A DNA stretch of 64,000 bases from Nocardia rhizosphaerihabitans (lineage in GTDB: Bacteria > Actinomycetota > Actinomycetes > Mycobacteriales > Mycobacteriaceae): the NCBI RefSeq assembly GCF_014646295.1, contig NZ_BMNE01000003.1:886422-950421 (forward strand), in the 5' to 3' direction. The notes beneath the pieces were generated by a model, which was given only the letters and a program-made list of their open reading frames with translations, ran no database searches and was not told where the DNA came from. Of this stretch, positions 16,942 through 26,104 are shown in pieces (the stretch's first letter is position 1; each line of letters opens with the position of its first letter). Both the position numbers and the translations under genes were made by a program.

Positions 16942-18324
16942 TCAGGCGATGAGCCGAGCGGCGGCAAGGATCGGGCGCAGCCGGCGACGCCGTGGCGCGA
17001 TCTCGGCGGACGCGGTCGGCCGCGGTACCGCCCGGGTGAGATCGGCGGGACTCGGCAGCAGGGCGCGCGCCGTCAGCAGTCGGTCCAGCGCGCGCACCAG
17101 CCATCGGCCGCGCAACACCTCCCAACGCAATTCCGGTCCGCCCGCGAGGATTTCGGCGGACGGCTCGGAGATCCGCGCGTAGAGATCGCCGACCGGCGTG
17201 CGCAGCCGCTGCTGGAGCAGTGCGGCCTCGGCGAGCAGCCGGGAGCTGTTCATCAGCAACATGCCCGCACCCGAGCGCGGCGCGACCAGCCCGGCGAAAT
17301 ACAGGTTCGCCAGGCCGGGCGCGAAGGTGTGCGACACCAGTCGTGGTTGCCCGTTCTGCCATTCGAGCAGACCGTCGCGCAAGAACGGGAAGGTGGTCTT
17401 GAACCCGGTCGCCCAGACGATGGTGTCGTAGCCGGCGCTCGTGCCGTCGGTGAAATGCACGGTGCGGCCGTCGAAGCGCGCGATTTCCGGCCGGACGGTG
17501 ATCCGGCCGTGCTTGAGGAAATACGGGAGCTGCTGGTTGACCACGAGATCCTGATCGAAGATCCGGTGCTGGGGCTTGGCCAGTCCGAAGCTCTCGTACC
17601 TGCCCATGCCGATGGTGACGAGCGACCGGAAGATGGCTTCCTGCACCAGCCGCGGCACCGGCACCGAACCGACATCGAAGTTTCCGCTCGGAATCCCCAG
17701 GACGTATTTCGGGATGAACCAGTAGCTGCGGCGCAGCGAGATCTCGGCGTTGCCGAAGGTCACTGCGGCCTCGACAGCCAGGTCGCAGCCGGAGTTGCCC
17801 GCGCCGACCACGAGGACGCGCGGGCCGTCGAGGTCGGCGGGGCGCTTGTAGTCCTTGGAGTGGATCTGTTTGCCGGTGAATTCGCCCGGATAGGACGGGA
17901 TGTCGACATCCCAGTAGTGGCCGTTGGCGACCACGACACCGTCGTACTCACGTGCCGTGCCATCGGCGAATTCGACCCGCCAGCCGGCCAGGCCGGCCTC
18001 GTCGAGCGGCGCGACATCGGTCACCAGGGTGTCGAACTCGATGCGGTGGTCCAGTCCGAACTCGGCTGCGAAGCTGCGCAGGTAGTCGCGCATCTGCGCC
18101 GCGCTGGGGAAGTCCGGGTAGCCCTCCGGCATCGGGTAGTCCGGGTATTCGGTGACGCCCTTGGAACTGATCAGGTACGTGGAGTCGTACACCCCATGCG
18201 ACCAGTTGCCACCGATTGCCGCCGTGGCCTCGACATGGTCATAGTCCAAACCCAGATCCGTGTAGGCCTTCGCCACCGCCAATCCGGTGTAACCGGCCCC
18301 GATGATGCAGTACCGACGGGTCAT
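16942..18324 (-). CDS. Flavin-containing monooxygenase (class B, FMO/BVMO-like)
   Basis: A 460-aa flavoprotein with two dinucleotide-binding motifs: FAD site CIIGAGYTGLA at the N-terminus and NADPH site VLVVGAGNSGCDLA near residue 180. Between them is the class B signature FTGKQIHSKDYKRP (FxGxxxHxxxY). IVWATGFKTTFPFL marks the C-terminal ATG motif. Class B enzymes oxidise N, S or ketones; Baeyer-Villiger oxidation is possible but the canonical BVMO WP pair is YK here. The ATG at 18324 has GGAGG 5 bases upstream, preferred over the GTG at 18330. First gene of the six-gene unit, divergent from the TetR gene. Confidence 0.85.
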   Translation of the reverse strand: MTRRYCIIGAGYTGLAVAKAYTDLGLDYDHVEATAAIGGNWSHGVYDSTYLISSKGVTEYPDYPMPEGYPDFPSAAQMRDYLRSFAAEFGLDHRIEFDTLVTDVAPLDEAGLAGWRVEFADGTAREYDGVVVANGHYWDVDIPSYPGEFTGKQIHSKDYKRPADLDGPRVLVVGAGNSGCDLAVEAAVTFGNAEISLRRSYWFIPKYVLGIPSGNFDVGSVPVPRLVQEAIFRSLVTIGMGRYESFGLAKPQHRIFDQDLVVNQQLPYFLKHGRITVRPEIARFDGRTVHFTDGTSAGYDTIVWATGFKTTFPFLRDGLLEWQNGQPRLVSHTFAPGLANLYFAGLVAPRSGAGMLLMNSSRLLAEAALLQQRLRTPVGDLYARISEPSAEILAGGPELRWEVLRGRWLVRALDRLLTARALLPSPADLTRAVPRPTASAEIAPRRRRLRPILAAARLIA

Positions 18325-18341
18325 TGCCACCTCCGAAGAAA

Positions 18342-18372
18342 GCTACACTCTCTGTAGCTACATTATGTGTAG
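18342..18372. promoter_or_regulatory. Tandem TetR-type operators CTACA-n5-TGTAG
   Basis: Two inverted repeats abut in the 110-bp divergent promoter region between the FMO and TetR genes. The first, GCTACA-CTCTC-TGTAGC (18342-18358), has perfect 6-base arms. The second, CTACA-TTATG-TGTAG (18358-18372), has perfect 5-base arms and shares the same half-site and 5-base spacer. The matching half-sites and position make this the likely binding site for the adjacent TetR protein, repressing both directions. No binding data are implied. Confidence 0.8.
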
Positions 18373-18434
18373 TATTTGCGGTGGAACTGCCGAATGTCAA
18401 GCAGGCCCCCGAAACGGAAAGGCGGACCGCGACC

Positions 18435-19070
18435 ATGGCCGAACGGCGAAACCGCGCCTACGCACCGCGAATGGCACCCGAACAGCGGCGCGAACAACTG
18501 CTCGACGCGGTCTTGCGCGTCATCGTCGAGCAGGGCGTGCACAAGGTGTCCATCGACACCGTCGCCAAGGAAGCCGACGTCAGCCGCCCCGTCGTCTACG
18601 GATTGTTCGACGATTCCGACCAGTTGCTGCGCGCCTCACTCGATCGGGAGGAAACCGCGGCGCTGGCGCAGATGGCCGAGGTCGTGCCGCTGGCCGCCGC
18701 CGGTGATCCGGTCGCGGCGACCTCGGAGAGTCTCGAATACTTCCTCGCCGCCGTGCAGGCCGCACCCGATCGCTGGCGCGCCATCTTCCTCATCGCGGAC
18801 GCCAGCACCCCCACCTTCCGCGGTCGACTGGAGCGGGGACGGCAGGCCTTCATCGCCGCACTCGCCACCTTCGTCCGGGAGTCGTGCCCACCCGAACGGC
18901 TCCCGACCCTCGATGTCGAACTCACCGCCCGCACCCTGTACGCGCTGTTCTGGGAAGCGGGCCGCCTGGTCCTGGCCGATCCCGAAGCCTTCCCGCCACA
19001 ACGGATTCGCGCCTACGCCGACACCCTCATCCCTGCCCTCCCCGCTTTCCACGACCGGAAAACGCCCTGA
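18435..19070 (+). CDS. TetR/AcrR-family transcriptional regulator
   Basis: A 211-aa regulator with an N-terminal helix-turn-helix (about residues 20-60: RREQLLDAVLRVIVEQG, SIDTVAKEADVSRPVVYGLF) and a variable all-helical ligand domain with FFDPSEAFP-like TetR C-terminal features. It diverges from the FMO operon over tandem operators and is the likely local repressor, with the inducer being a pathway substrate. The start at ATG 18435 is chosen by domain fit; a GTG at 18381 in frame would add 18 residues. Confidence 0.88.
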   Translation: MAERRNRAYAPRMAPEQRREQLLDAVLRVIVEQGVHKVSIDTVAKEADVSRPVVYGLFDDSDQLLRASLDREETAALAQMAEVVPLAAAGDPVAATSESLEYFLAAVQAAPDRWRAIFLIADASTPTFRGRLERGRQAFIAALATFVRESCPPERLPTLDVELTARTLYALFWEAGRLVLADPEAFPPQRIRAYADTLIPALPAFHDRKTP

Positions 19071-19086
19071 TGACCGACCTGTACCG

Positions 19087-19965
19087 CTACCCGCGCCGCT
19101 CGTAAGCCATGGAAATTGCTTCCGCACCCTGCCGGATGGTTTCGACATACCGCGCACGGTCGGTGTGGCTGACCGCGGAGCGCAGCGGACCGATCTGGAC
19201 CTCGTAGGGCGCCGCGGAGCTGTCGAACACCGGTGCCGACAGGTAGCTGACGGGCAGCGACTCCGCGCTGGTGAGGTCGGCTTCGCGATAGGGGCGCGCG
19301 GTGAGACGCGCCAGCTGGCGAAGTACCCGCGCGCGTAGTTCCGGCTGGACCACCTCGGACCCCACCGCACCGAGCAGTTCCGCGAGCACGTCCACCAGAC
19401 CGGCGTCGTCGGAGTCCGGGCGGAACACCGCGCAGCCGTGGGTGCTGACGAACCGCAACAGCGCGGGAGCGCTCCGCCGCGCCGGACCGGTCGCTGTCGC
19501 CAGCCACGCGCTGCGTTCGGACTCGCCCCGCCACGGCATCACCGCAGCGCCCGCCGGATAGGCCAGTGGAATGGACTGTCCCACAGCGAGTCCGGGGACG
19601 ATGCGCGCGCCCAGCGCATACTCCTTGGCCACCACGGTGAGCCGGCCGTCGGCGATTCGGCTCAGCGTCACGCCGCACTGTGCGGCCACGGCCAGTGCTC
19701 TCAGCTCGGCACTCACCGCGGCATTCGGGCTCTCGGGGTCGGCGGTGGACAGCGCGGCGAGCGCGGGGCCGGGGCCGAAACGGCGATCGCGGTCGCGGTG
19801 CACCCAGCCCGCGTCGGTGAGTTCGGTGAGTACTGCGGTGATGGTCGCGCGGGCGAGCGAGAGCGCGGCCGCGATCTCCGATGCGGTCAGCGCTCGGTCG
19901 CTGCGGGTCAGCAGCTCCATCACCTCGATGACCCGGCGCGTCGGAGGCGAGGCGGATTCCGGCAT
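19087..19965 (-). CDS. IclR-like winged-helix transcriptional regulator
   Basis: A 292-aa protein with an N-terminal winged helix (about 8-70: RRVIEVMELLTRSDRALTASEIAAALSLARATITAVLTELTDAGWVHRD) and a C-terminal effector domain of the IclR type (SRIADGRLTVVAKEYALG, GQSIPLAYPAGAA). It is convergent with the TetR gene and divergent from the SDR/DapB-like pair at 20054, which it probably controls through the inverted repeat at 20005-20032. Confidence 0.82.
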   Translation of the reverse strand: MPESASPPTRRVIEVMELLTRSDRALTASEIAAALSLARATITAVLTELTDAGWVHRDRDRRFGPGPALAALSTADPESPNAAVSAELRALAVAAQCGVTLSRIADGRLTVVAKEYALGARIVPGLAVGQSIPLAYPAGAAVMPWRGESERSAWLATATGPARRSAPALLRFVSTHGCAVFRPDSDDAGLVDVLAELLGAVGSEVVQPELRARVLRQLARLTARPYREADLTSAESLPVSYLSAPVFDSSAAPYEVQIGPLRSAVSHTDRARYVETIRQGAEAISMAYERRG

Positions 19966-20004
19966 GACGCCCCTTGTCTGCGGGTGCGGCCCGCCCTACA
20001 CTGC

Positions 20005-20032
20005 TTCGACTATTCGCCACATATTAGTCGAA
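20005..20032. promoter_or_regulatory. Candidate IclR operator, inverted repeat TTCGACTA-n12-TAGTCGAA
   Basis: Perfect 8-base arms TTCGACTA (20005-20012) and TAGTCGAA (20025-20032) are separated by 12 bases in the 88-bp divergent region between the IclR-like gene and the SDR at 20054. A partial third copy, CGAATACTCG, overlaps the right arm (20029-20038). Position and symmetry support an operator for the divergent regulator; the spacing is longer than most IclR sites. Confidence 0.65.
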
Positions 20033-20053
20033 TACTCGACACAAGGGGTGAGC

Positions 20054-20845
20054 ATGATTCTCGACCACTTCCGGCTGGACGGCCGGGTAGCCGTCGTGAC
20101 CGGCGCGGGACGCGGCCTCGGCGCCGCGATAGCCACCGGTTTCGCCGAGGCAGGCGCCGACGTGGTGATCGCCGCGCGCACCGAGGCCGATCTGCGGCAG
20201 GTCGCCGAGCAGGTGGAGGCGACCGGTCGGCAGGCGCTCGTCGTGGTGGCCGACCTCGCCGATCCGGACGCGGTCACCGCGCTGGCCGGGGCCGCGGTCG
20301 AGCGGTTCGGCCGCCTGGACATCGTCGTCAACAACGTGGGTGGGGCGCTGCCGAGGCCGCTGCTGGACACCTCCCCCGACGACCTCGCCGAAGCCTTCGC
20401 GTTCAACGTCGGCACAGCGCACGCCCTGGTGCGGGCCGCGGTGCCGAAGATGCTCGCGACAGCGGGCAGCGGATCGATCATCAACATCACCTCGACGATG
20501 GGCAGGCTGCCGGGCCGCGCTTTCGCCGCGTACGCCACCGCCAAGGCGGCCCTGGCGCATTACACCCGCAGTGCCGCGATGGATCTGAGCCCACGGATCC
20601 GGGTCAATGCCATCGCACCGGGGTCGATTCTGACCTCGGCGCTGGAAATCGTCGCAGGCAATGAGCAGATGCGCGCCGAGATGGAGCGGGCGACCCCGCT
20701 GCAGCGCCTCGGCGAGCCGACCGATATCGCCACGGCCGCACTGTTTCTCGCCTCCCCCGCGGGTTCTTTCCTCACCGGGAAGGTGCTCGAGGTCGACGGC
20801 GGGCTCATCGCGCCCAATCTCGCCATCCCCCTTTCCGATCTGTGA
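20054..20845 (+). CDS. SDR-family oxidoreductase (FabG-like)
   Basis: A 263-aa classical SDR with TGAGRGLGAAIATGF, VVNNVGGALPRPL, catalytic Ser in NITSTMGRLPG, YATAKAAL and the C-terminal GSFLTGKVLEVDGGL. These give an NAD(P)-dependent alcohol/ketone dehydrogenase; the substrate is unknown. The ATG at 20054 puts the first beta strand (RLDGRVAVVTG) at residue 8. It is followed 10 bases later by the DapB-like gene and diverges from the IclR-like gene, so the pair is likely one regulated catabolic unit. Confidence 0.88.
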   Translation: MILDHFRLDGRVAVVTGAGRGLGAAIATGFAEAGADVVIAARTEADLRQVAEQVEATGRQALVVVADLADPDAVTALAGAAVERFGRLDIVVNNVGGALPRPLLDTSPDDLAEAFAFNVGTAHALVRAAVPKMLATAGSGSIINITSTMGRLPGRAFAAYATAKAALAHYTRSAAMDLSPRIRVNAIAPGSILTSALEIVAGNEQMRAEMERATPLQRLGEPTDIATAALFLASPAGSFLTGKVLEVDGGLIAPNLAIPLSDL

Positions 20846-20855
20846 GGACGACACC

Positions 20856-21965
20856 ATGGTTCACCGCGTAGTGCATTGGGGCACAGGCAATGTCGGACGG
20901 CACGCCCTGGCGGGGGTGCTGGCCGATCCTCGGCTCGATCTCGTCGGCGTGCATGTCTCCGGGCCCGCCAAAGCCGGCCGCGACGCTGCCGACCTCGCCG
21001 GAACATCCACGCCGACCGGCGTGCACGCCACCACCGATACCGCGGAAATCCTGGCGCTGCGTCCGGACTGCGTGGTCTATACCGCCATGACCGACAACCG
21101 GCTGATGGAGGCGCTGGCCGACCTGCGCATGCTGCTCGCCGCCGGTATCAATGTGGTGGCCAGCGCACCGGTGTTCCTCCAGTACCCGTGGGAGGTTCTT
21201 CCCGAGAATCTTCTCGAACCGGTGGAAGAAGCGGCGGCGCAGGGCAATTCCTCGCTGTTCGTCAACGGCATCGATCCCGGTTTCGCCAATGATCTGTTGC
21301 CGCTGGCATTGCTGGGCACCTGCCGTTACGTCGACCAGGTCCGCTGCCTCGAGATCGTCGACTACTCGACCTACGACAATCCGGCGGTCATGTTCGACAT
21401 CATGGGCTTCGGTCGCCCGATGGACGAGACTCCCCTGCTGCTGCAACCCGGGGTGCTGTCGCTGGCGTGGGGCAGCGTGGTGCGCCAGCTCGCGACTGGA
21501 CTCGACATCGAACTCGACAGTGTCACACAGAGTTTCGAGCGACTGCCTGCGCCGGAGACATTCGACATCGACTCGGGCACCATCGCCGCGGGCACCGCAG
21601 CCGCCCTGCGTTTCGAAGTGCGGGGCATGGTCGGAGACCGGGCCGTGACCGTGCTCGAGCACGTCACCCGCCTGCGTGCCGACCTCGCCCCCGACTGGCC
21701 GCAGCCCGCCCGCACCGGCGGTTCCTATCGCGTCGAGATCACCGGCGAGCCGCACTACACACTGGACCTGGCCATGTTCAGCGACAATGGCGATCACAAC
21801 CATGCCAGCCTCGTCGGCACCGCCATGCGTCTGGTCAACGCCATCCCCGCCGTCGTCGCCGCCCCGCCGGGCATCCGGACGACGCTCGACCTTCCCCTCG
21901 TCACCGGCGCCGGCCTGGCGGATCCGGCCAGATCTCGCGAGGGAGGTTCGCAGCCGAGGAAATGA
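20856..21965 (+). CDS. DapB-like NAD(P)-binding dehydrogenase
   Basis: A 369-aa protein of the dihydrodipicolinate-reductase-like family common in mycobacteria and Nocardia. It has an N-terminal Rossmann motif WGTGNVGRHALAGVL and a second conserved stretch NGIDPGFANDLLPLAL. It is much longer than true DapB (about 250 aa) and belongs with amine/2,4-diaminopentanoate dehydrogenase-type proteins, so lysine biosynthesis is not implied. Coupled to the SDR upstream under the IclR-like regulator. Confidence 0.8.
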   Translation: MVHRVVHWGTGNVGRHALAGVLADPRLDLVGVHVSGPAKAGRDAADLAGTSTPTGVHATTDTAEILALRPDCVVYTAMTDNRLMEALADLRMLLAAGINVVASAPVFLQYPWEVLPENLLEPVEEAAAQGNSSLFVNGIDPGFANDLLPLALLGTCRYVDQVRCLEIVDYSTYDNPAVMFDIMGFGRPMDETPLLLQPGVLSLAWGSVVRQLATGLDIELDSVTQSFERLPAPETFDIDSGTIAAGTAAALRFEVRGMVGDRAVTVLEHVTRLRADLAPDWPQPARTGGSYRVEITGEPHYTLDLAMFSDNGDHNHASLVGTAMRLVNAIPAVVAAPPGIRTTLDLPLVTGAGLADPARSREGGSQPRK

Positions 21966-22060
21966 ACAGCAACTCCATGTCACTGCGTCGTTGCACATCC
22001 CTGATACCTTCGGAAAACAGCTGAATCCCGACAGGATTGCGGATCGACAACGGAGGCGTC

Positions 22061-23121
22061 GTGAGCGTATTGTCCGGTGATCTGCAAACTCTGAGCTACG
22101 AAGCGTATGTCTACCTGTACTCGCTGGTGACGATGGATGTCACCCGTCAGCAGCAGACCAACTCACCGGTCGGCTCCACCCCGGGTTTCGGACCTCCGAA
22201 CCAGTTCCACCACATCCGCGAGTTTCCGGATGTCGACTTTCGTGCGGTCGTGCGGCCGAATTTCGACACGCTGTATTCATCGGCGTGGCTGGATTTGACC
22301 CGCGGTCCGGTGCGTGTCCATGTTCCCGACAGCGGTGACCGGTACTTCATGCTCCGATCCTGGACGCATGGACCGATGTGTTCGCCTACCCCGGCAAACA
22401 GACAACCGGCACCGCCGAACAAGACTTCATCATCGTGGGGCCGGGATACAGCGGCGACCTGCCCGCCGGAGTCCCGGTGATTCACGCCCCACCTTCCATG
22501 CCTGGATGATCGGTCGAACCCAAACCAACGGGCCCGCCGACTACGCGGCGGTCAACAAGTTCCAGGACGGACTGCGGATCACCGAACTGGCCGACACGAC
22601 ACGGTTCGCCCCGGACCCCGCCCTGGTCACCGAGACCGAACCACTGCGACTTCTCCCAGCTCGCGCGCATCGCACTGCTGGGCATCACGCCAGGCCAGGA
22701 CTTCGACGAGACCCGGTTCTCCGCCGGGGACCTCGAAGCGATCGAAGCAGGCGCCGCCGCTGCCGGCCACCGACGCCGACGGGGACCCACTCGTCGGCGA
22801 CACCGACTACGTGATCCACTTTCGACGCGGGGAAACTGACAACGGCCGCGGCATTCTGGTCGATCACCATGTACGACGCCGAAGGGTTCCAGGTCCCTAT
22901 CGAACGCGACCGATTCGCTATCGGCGACCGAGATCCTTTGCAGCACAATCCGGATGGATCGCTCGACATCCACGTCTCCCGCAAGAACCCGGGGCCTGAC
23001 CACGAATCGAACTGGCTACCGGCGCCCAGCGGCCCGGTCGGTATCACCATGCGCCTCTACGCTGCGCGCCGAAGCTCTCGACGGAACTTGGACCCCGCAC
23101 CCGGTCCACAAGGCACGCTGA
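22061..23121 (+). pseudogene. DUF1254/DUF1214 protein pseudogene
   Basis: Conserved pieces of one DUF1254-DUF1214 protein lie in order but in different frames. From GTG 22061: LSYEAYVYLYSLV and RPNFDTLYSSAWLDL, up to DRYFMLRS. Then, shifted, WTDVFAYPGKQTTGTAEQDF and GPGYSGDLPAGV. Shifted again come HAWMIGRTQ and FQDGLRITEL; then LARIALLGITPGQDFD. Later DADGDPLVGDTDYVIHF, FWSITMYDAEGFQVP and NWLPAPSGPVGITMRLY. It ends in GTWTPHPVHKAR at 23121. At least four frame changes are needed, and about 100 residues normally found between the ITPGQ and DADG segments are missing. The gene is dead; intact relatives are about 450 aa secreted or cytoplasmic proteins of unknown function. Confidence 0.88.
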
Positions 23122-23229
23122 CGCGGGTACCCACAACCGCGGCGGGCATCCGGCATCACACCACAGTGTGATGCCATGCCATACCAAGGGATTACGAGCA
23201 ACGAGATTCTCGTCGTTAGCTTCGGAGTC

Positions 23230-24345
23230 ATGACGACATCTGCTCTGGTCCCCGAGTCTTCTCCACCGTCGCCGCGGCGTGGCGCCGATGGTGATTACGC
23301 CCGTCTGTTGCGCCGGATTTCCGACGCGGGGCTGATGAACCGGCGGCCCGGCTATTACGCCGTCCGGCTGGGCCTCGTCGGGGTCGCGTTCGTGGCAGGC
23401 TGGGCGGCGTTCGTCCTCGTCGGCGATTCGTGGTGGACGCTGCTGGTCGCGGGGTTCATGGCAGTGACGTTCGCTCAGATCGCCCTGGTCATGCATGATG
23501 TCGCACACCGTCAGGTCTTCCGGCTACGGCAGCCGACGGAGCTCGTGGGACGACTCGTCGGCAACGCGGGCATCGGCCTCGGCTACGGCTGGTGGCAGGA
23601 CAAGCACACCCGCCATCACGCCAACCCGAACCACGAGGAACTCGACCCCGATGTCGCGCCCGACATTCTGGTCTGGTCGCAACAGCAGGCACGGTCGAGC
23701 CGCGGGCTGCCTCGTCTCATCGGGAGGGCGCAGGCGTTCCTGTTCTTCCCCCTCCTGCTGCTGGAAGGCCTGAACCTCCATGTGGCCGGCGTGCGAGCGC
23801 TCCGAAATCGGTCGGTCAAACACCGCGCATGGGAAGGCGCACTGCTTTTCGGCCACTTCGCCGTCTACCTGGCCGCACTGTTCGCGGTGCTGCCCGCCGA
23901 TAAAGCCCTCGTGTTCTTCGCTGTCCACCAGGGCCTGTTCGGCCTGTACATGGGCTGCATTTTCGCCCCGAACCACAAGGGCATGCCGACCTTGACCGGC
24001 AACGACCGCCCCGATTACCTGCGTCGCCAGGTCCTGACCTCCCGCAACGTCCGGGGCGGCGCGTTGACCGACCTCGCCCTCGGCGGGCTCAACTATCAGA
24101 TCGAACACCACCTTTTCCCGAGCATGCCGACACCGAACCTGCGGCACGCCCAGCCGATCGTCCGCGACTACTGCGCCGAAATCGGCGTGCCCTACCACGA
24201 AACCGGCCTGATCTCCTCATACCGCGAGGCGCTGCAACACCTGCATCACGTCGGCGCTCCCCTGCGCACCGTCGGTGCCGAGATGTCCGTCGACACGAGG
24301 ACTGGTGATTCCGCTGAACCAGCAATGAGCGCGAAGATGCCCTGA
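23230..24345 (+). CDS. Fatty acid desaturase
   Basis: A 371-aa integral membrane di-iron desaturase. All three His boxes are present: HDVAH (about residue 93), HTRHH (about 124) and QIEHH (about 297), and hydrophobic pairs lie between them. The QxxHH form is typical of front-end/acyl-lipid desaturases of actinobacteria. The ATG at 23230 is preferred since it precedes the Pro/Ser-rich leader; an in-frame ATG at 23176 is an alternative. It needs an external electron donor not seen here. Confidence 0.88.
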   Translation: MTTSALVPESSPPSPRRGADGDYARLLRRISDAGLMNRRPGYYAVRLGLVGVAFVAGWAAFVLVGDSWWTLLVAGFMAVTFAQIALVMHDVAHRQVFRLRQPTELVGRLVGNAGIGLGYGWWQDKHTRHHANPNHEELDPDVAPDILVWSQQQARSSRGLPRLIGRAQAFLFFPLLLLEGLNLHVAGVRALRNRSVKHRAWEGALLFGHFAVYLAALFAVLPADKALVFFAVHQGLFGLYMGCIFAPNHKGMPTLTGNDRPDYLRRQVLTSRNVRGGALTDLALGGLNYQIEHHLFPSMPTPNLRHAQPIVRDYCAEIGVPYHETGLISSYREALQHLHHVGAPLRTVGAEMSVDTRTGDSAEPAMSAKMP

Positions 24346-24377
24346 GCGCACCGTAGGCTCCGAGGCAAGGGCAGTGC

Positions 24378-25775
24378 TCACTCTTTCCGGGTGACCACTG
24401 CCGCCGCTCCAACTGGCGAGTCGCGTTCGACCAGCGCGGGCCGGGCCACCAGTTCCACCACCAGCAGGGCCACCAGCGCGGCGAACACGGTCACCACCAC
24501 CACCGCGCCCGACGGGTACGGCCAGAATACGAGGGTCGTCACCGCGATCGCGACGATGACAACCCGTAGCGGAATACGGAACTGCGCGACCGCGGACTCG
24601 ATCGGATACGGGGCCCGCCCGTCCTTCGGCACGCGCATCGCGTCGAGCGCCTTCCTGCAGGCGCCGCGGACCGCGACCGCGGACCGGGACGATCCGGTGA
24701 GGTAGCCGACGAGCGCGATCACCACCGCCAGCGCGAAAACCGCCCGCAGGATGGTGCGCAGCGGGACCAGCATGGTATCTATCAGCACCGCGGCCGCCTG
24801 CGAGGAGAGCGCCTCCGCCGGCACGGCCCCCAGGTACAGCGACCGGCCAAGGGTGATCGTCATCGCCAGCAGCGCCATCGCGACCGCGATGCTGACCCCG
24901 ACCAGCGAGATGGCGCGTCGGCGCGCGCCTCTCGGGGCCGCCCAGACAGCACCTGCGGCCACCAGCAGAGCCAACCAGGGCAGCACCCCAGAGGCCTTCT
25001 CCATCGCCGAGGTCACCCGTTGCGCCTTGACGAGTTCCGGCGATTCGAACAGCACGAACGAATCGTCGATCGTGGGGATCTTGTCCGCGAACGCGAACCC
25101 CCGATCGATCAGCGCGGCGCGGACTCGGTCGATGATCGGGGCCAGCGAGATGCTGACCGTGCCCTGGTCGCTGATCTGGACGGCGGGCCGGGTCTCCCCG
25201 GTCAGCACGGCTACCAGCGCTTGATGCGCCTGCCGGTTGGCCTGGATCCACAAGGCTTCGAATTGGTCGGAGGACACGAACGATTCGACCGTCCGGTGCA
25301 CGAAGGACTCCGCCTGATCCGCGATCACCGGCGCCAACCCGACCACGGCGGGTGGCACGCGAGGAGCGTTGTCGATGATCGACAGCAGTGCGTCGGTAGT
25401 GACGGCCTCGATGTCGAGGCGGGTCACGATCTCATCGGTGATCTGATCGGTGAGTTCTGCCTGCAGAACCGGATTCGACCCCAGCGCCGCCATCTTCTGG
25501 ACATAGCGGTCGGTATCGAGGAGCTCATTGTGGGTGTAGCGGGCGAGAACCGCGGAGAAGGACAGGACCGCGACCAACACCAGCAGCACAGCCGAGCCCG
25601 TCCAGCGCAACATCCGGTGACCGGACGCCCGTGCAGGGCCACCCGAAGAAGCCGCGGCCGGAGGCTCCTCCTCCCTGCGTTCGGCGCGGAGCGCTGCCAG
25701 CTCCCGTCGCAGGCACTGAAGTTCCTCGCGCTCGGTCGCGTCGAGGGGCTCGTCGGATCCGGGTGAGGAATTCAC
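24378..25775 (-). CDS. Conserved integral membrane protein of unknown function
   Basis: A 465-aa protein. A charged N-terminal coiled-coil-like segment (about 10-45) is followed by one membrane helix (about 55-80), a roughly 180-residue extracytoplasmic region that includes YTHNELLDTDRYVQKMAALGS, then five to six further helices (from about 262 to 450). The single helix, large outer loop and C-terminal helix cluster is a shape repeated in mycobacterial and Nocardia hypothetical proteins. No catalytic motif seen. Convergent with the desaturase gene. Confidence 0.75.
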   Translation of the reverse strand: MNSSPGSDEPLDATEREELQCLRRELAALRAERREEEPPAAASSGGPARASGHRMLRWTGSAVLLVLVAVLSFSAVLARYTHNELLDTDRYVQKMAALGSNPVLQAELTDQITDEIVTRLDIEAVTTDALLSIIDNAPRVPPAVVGLAPVIADQAESFVHRTVESFVSSDQFEALWIQANRQAHQALVAVLTGETRPAVQISDQGTVSISLAPIIDRVRAALIDRGFAFADKIPTIDDSFVLFESPELVKAQRVTSAMEKASGVLPWLALLVAAGAVWAAPRGARRRAISLVGVSIAVAMALLAMTITLGRSLYLGAVPAEALSSQAAAVLIDTMLVPLRTILRAVFALAVVIALVGYLTGSSRSAVAVRGACRKALDAMRVPKDGRAPYPIESAVAQFRIPLRVVIVAIAVTTLVFWPYPSGAVVVVTVFAALVALLVVELVARPALVERDSPVGAAAVVTRKE

Positions 25776-26104
25776 GATCCTCCTTCACTGTGACAACTTC
25801 TGCTCGCTCCCAACCCTGGCAGCCTGGCGGCCAGGCACATCCCCCGAAACGGGTGAAGCCCGGTGTCCCCGATCTCCCCGACGCTTCACCACAGGACCAG
25901 CGTCTCGAGTTCTTGCGAACCGCACCCGAGCAGGACAACGGGTGAATCACGATCGGTGACAGGCACGGGCGGTCAATGGTGGAATAGCGTGACCAGCCGA
26001 TCTTGACGACACAGGCACCGGCAGGCAGCGCGAAGTCCGAGTTGTACCGAGGAAGATGGTCCGAGCAGCAAGCCGGCCATACCGAACCCAGGTCAGGAGT
26101 CGTC
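25776..26104. other. Intergenic region without a recognised gene
   Basis: The 329 bases between the divergent membrane protein and amphi-Trp genes hold only short open frames, such as a 30-codon GTG frame at 25853-25945 without a good ribosome binding site. The promoters of both flanking genes should lie here. The Shine-Dalgarno of the plus-strand gene (AGGAG, 26094-26098) ends the region. No repeat or RNA motif was recognised. Confidence 0.6.

Noticed and set aside
25853..25945. A 30-codon open frame in the intergenic region
   Set aside because: No ribosome binding site, no conserved feature and high chance of random occurrence in GC-rich DNA.
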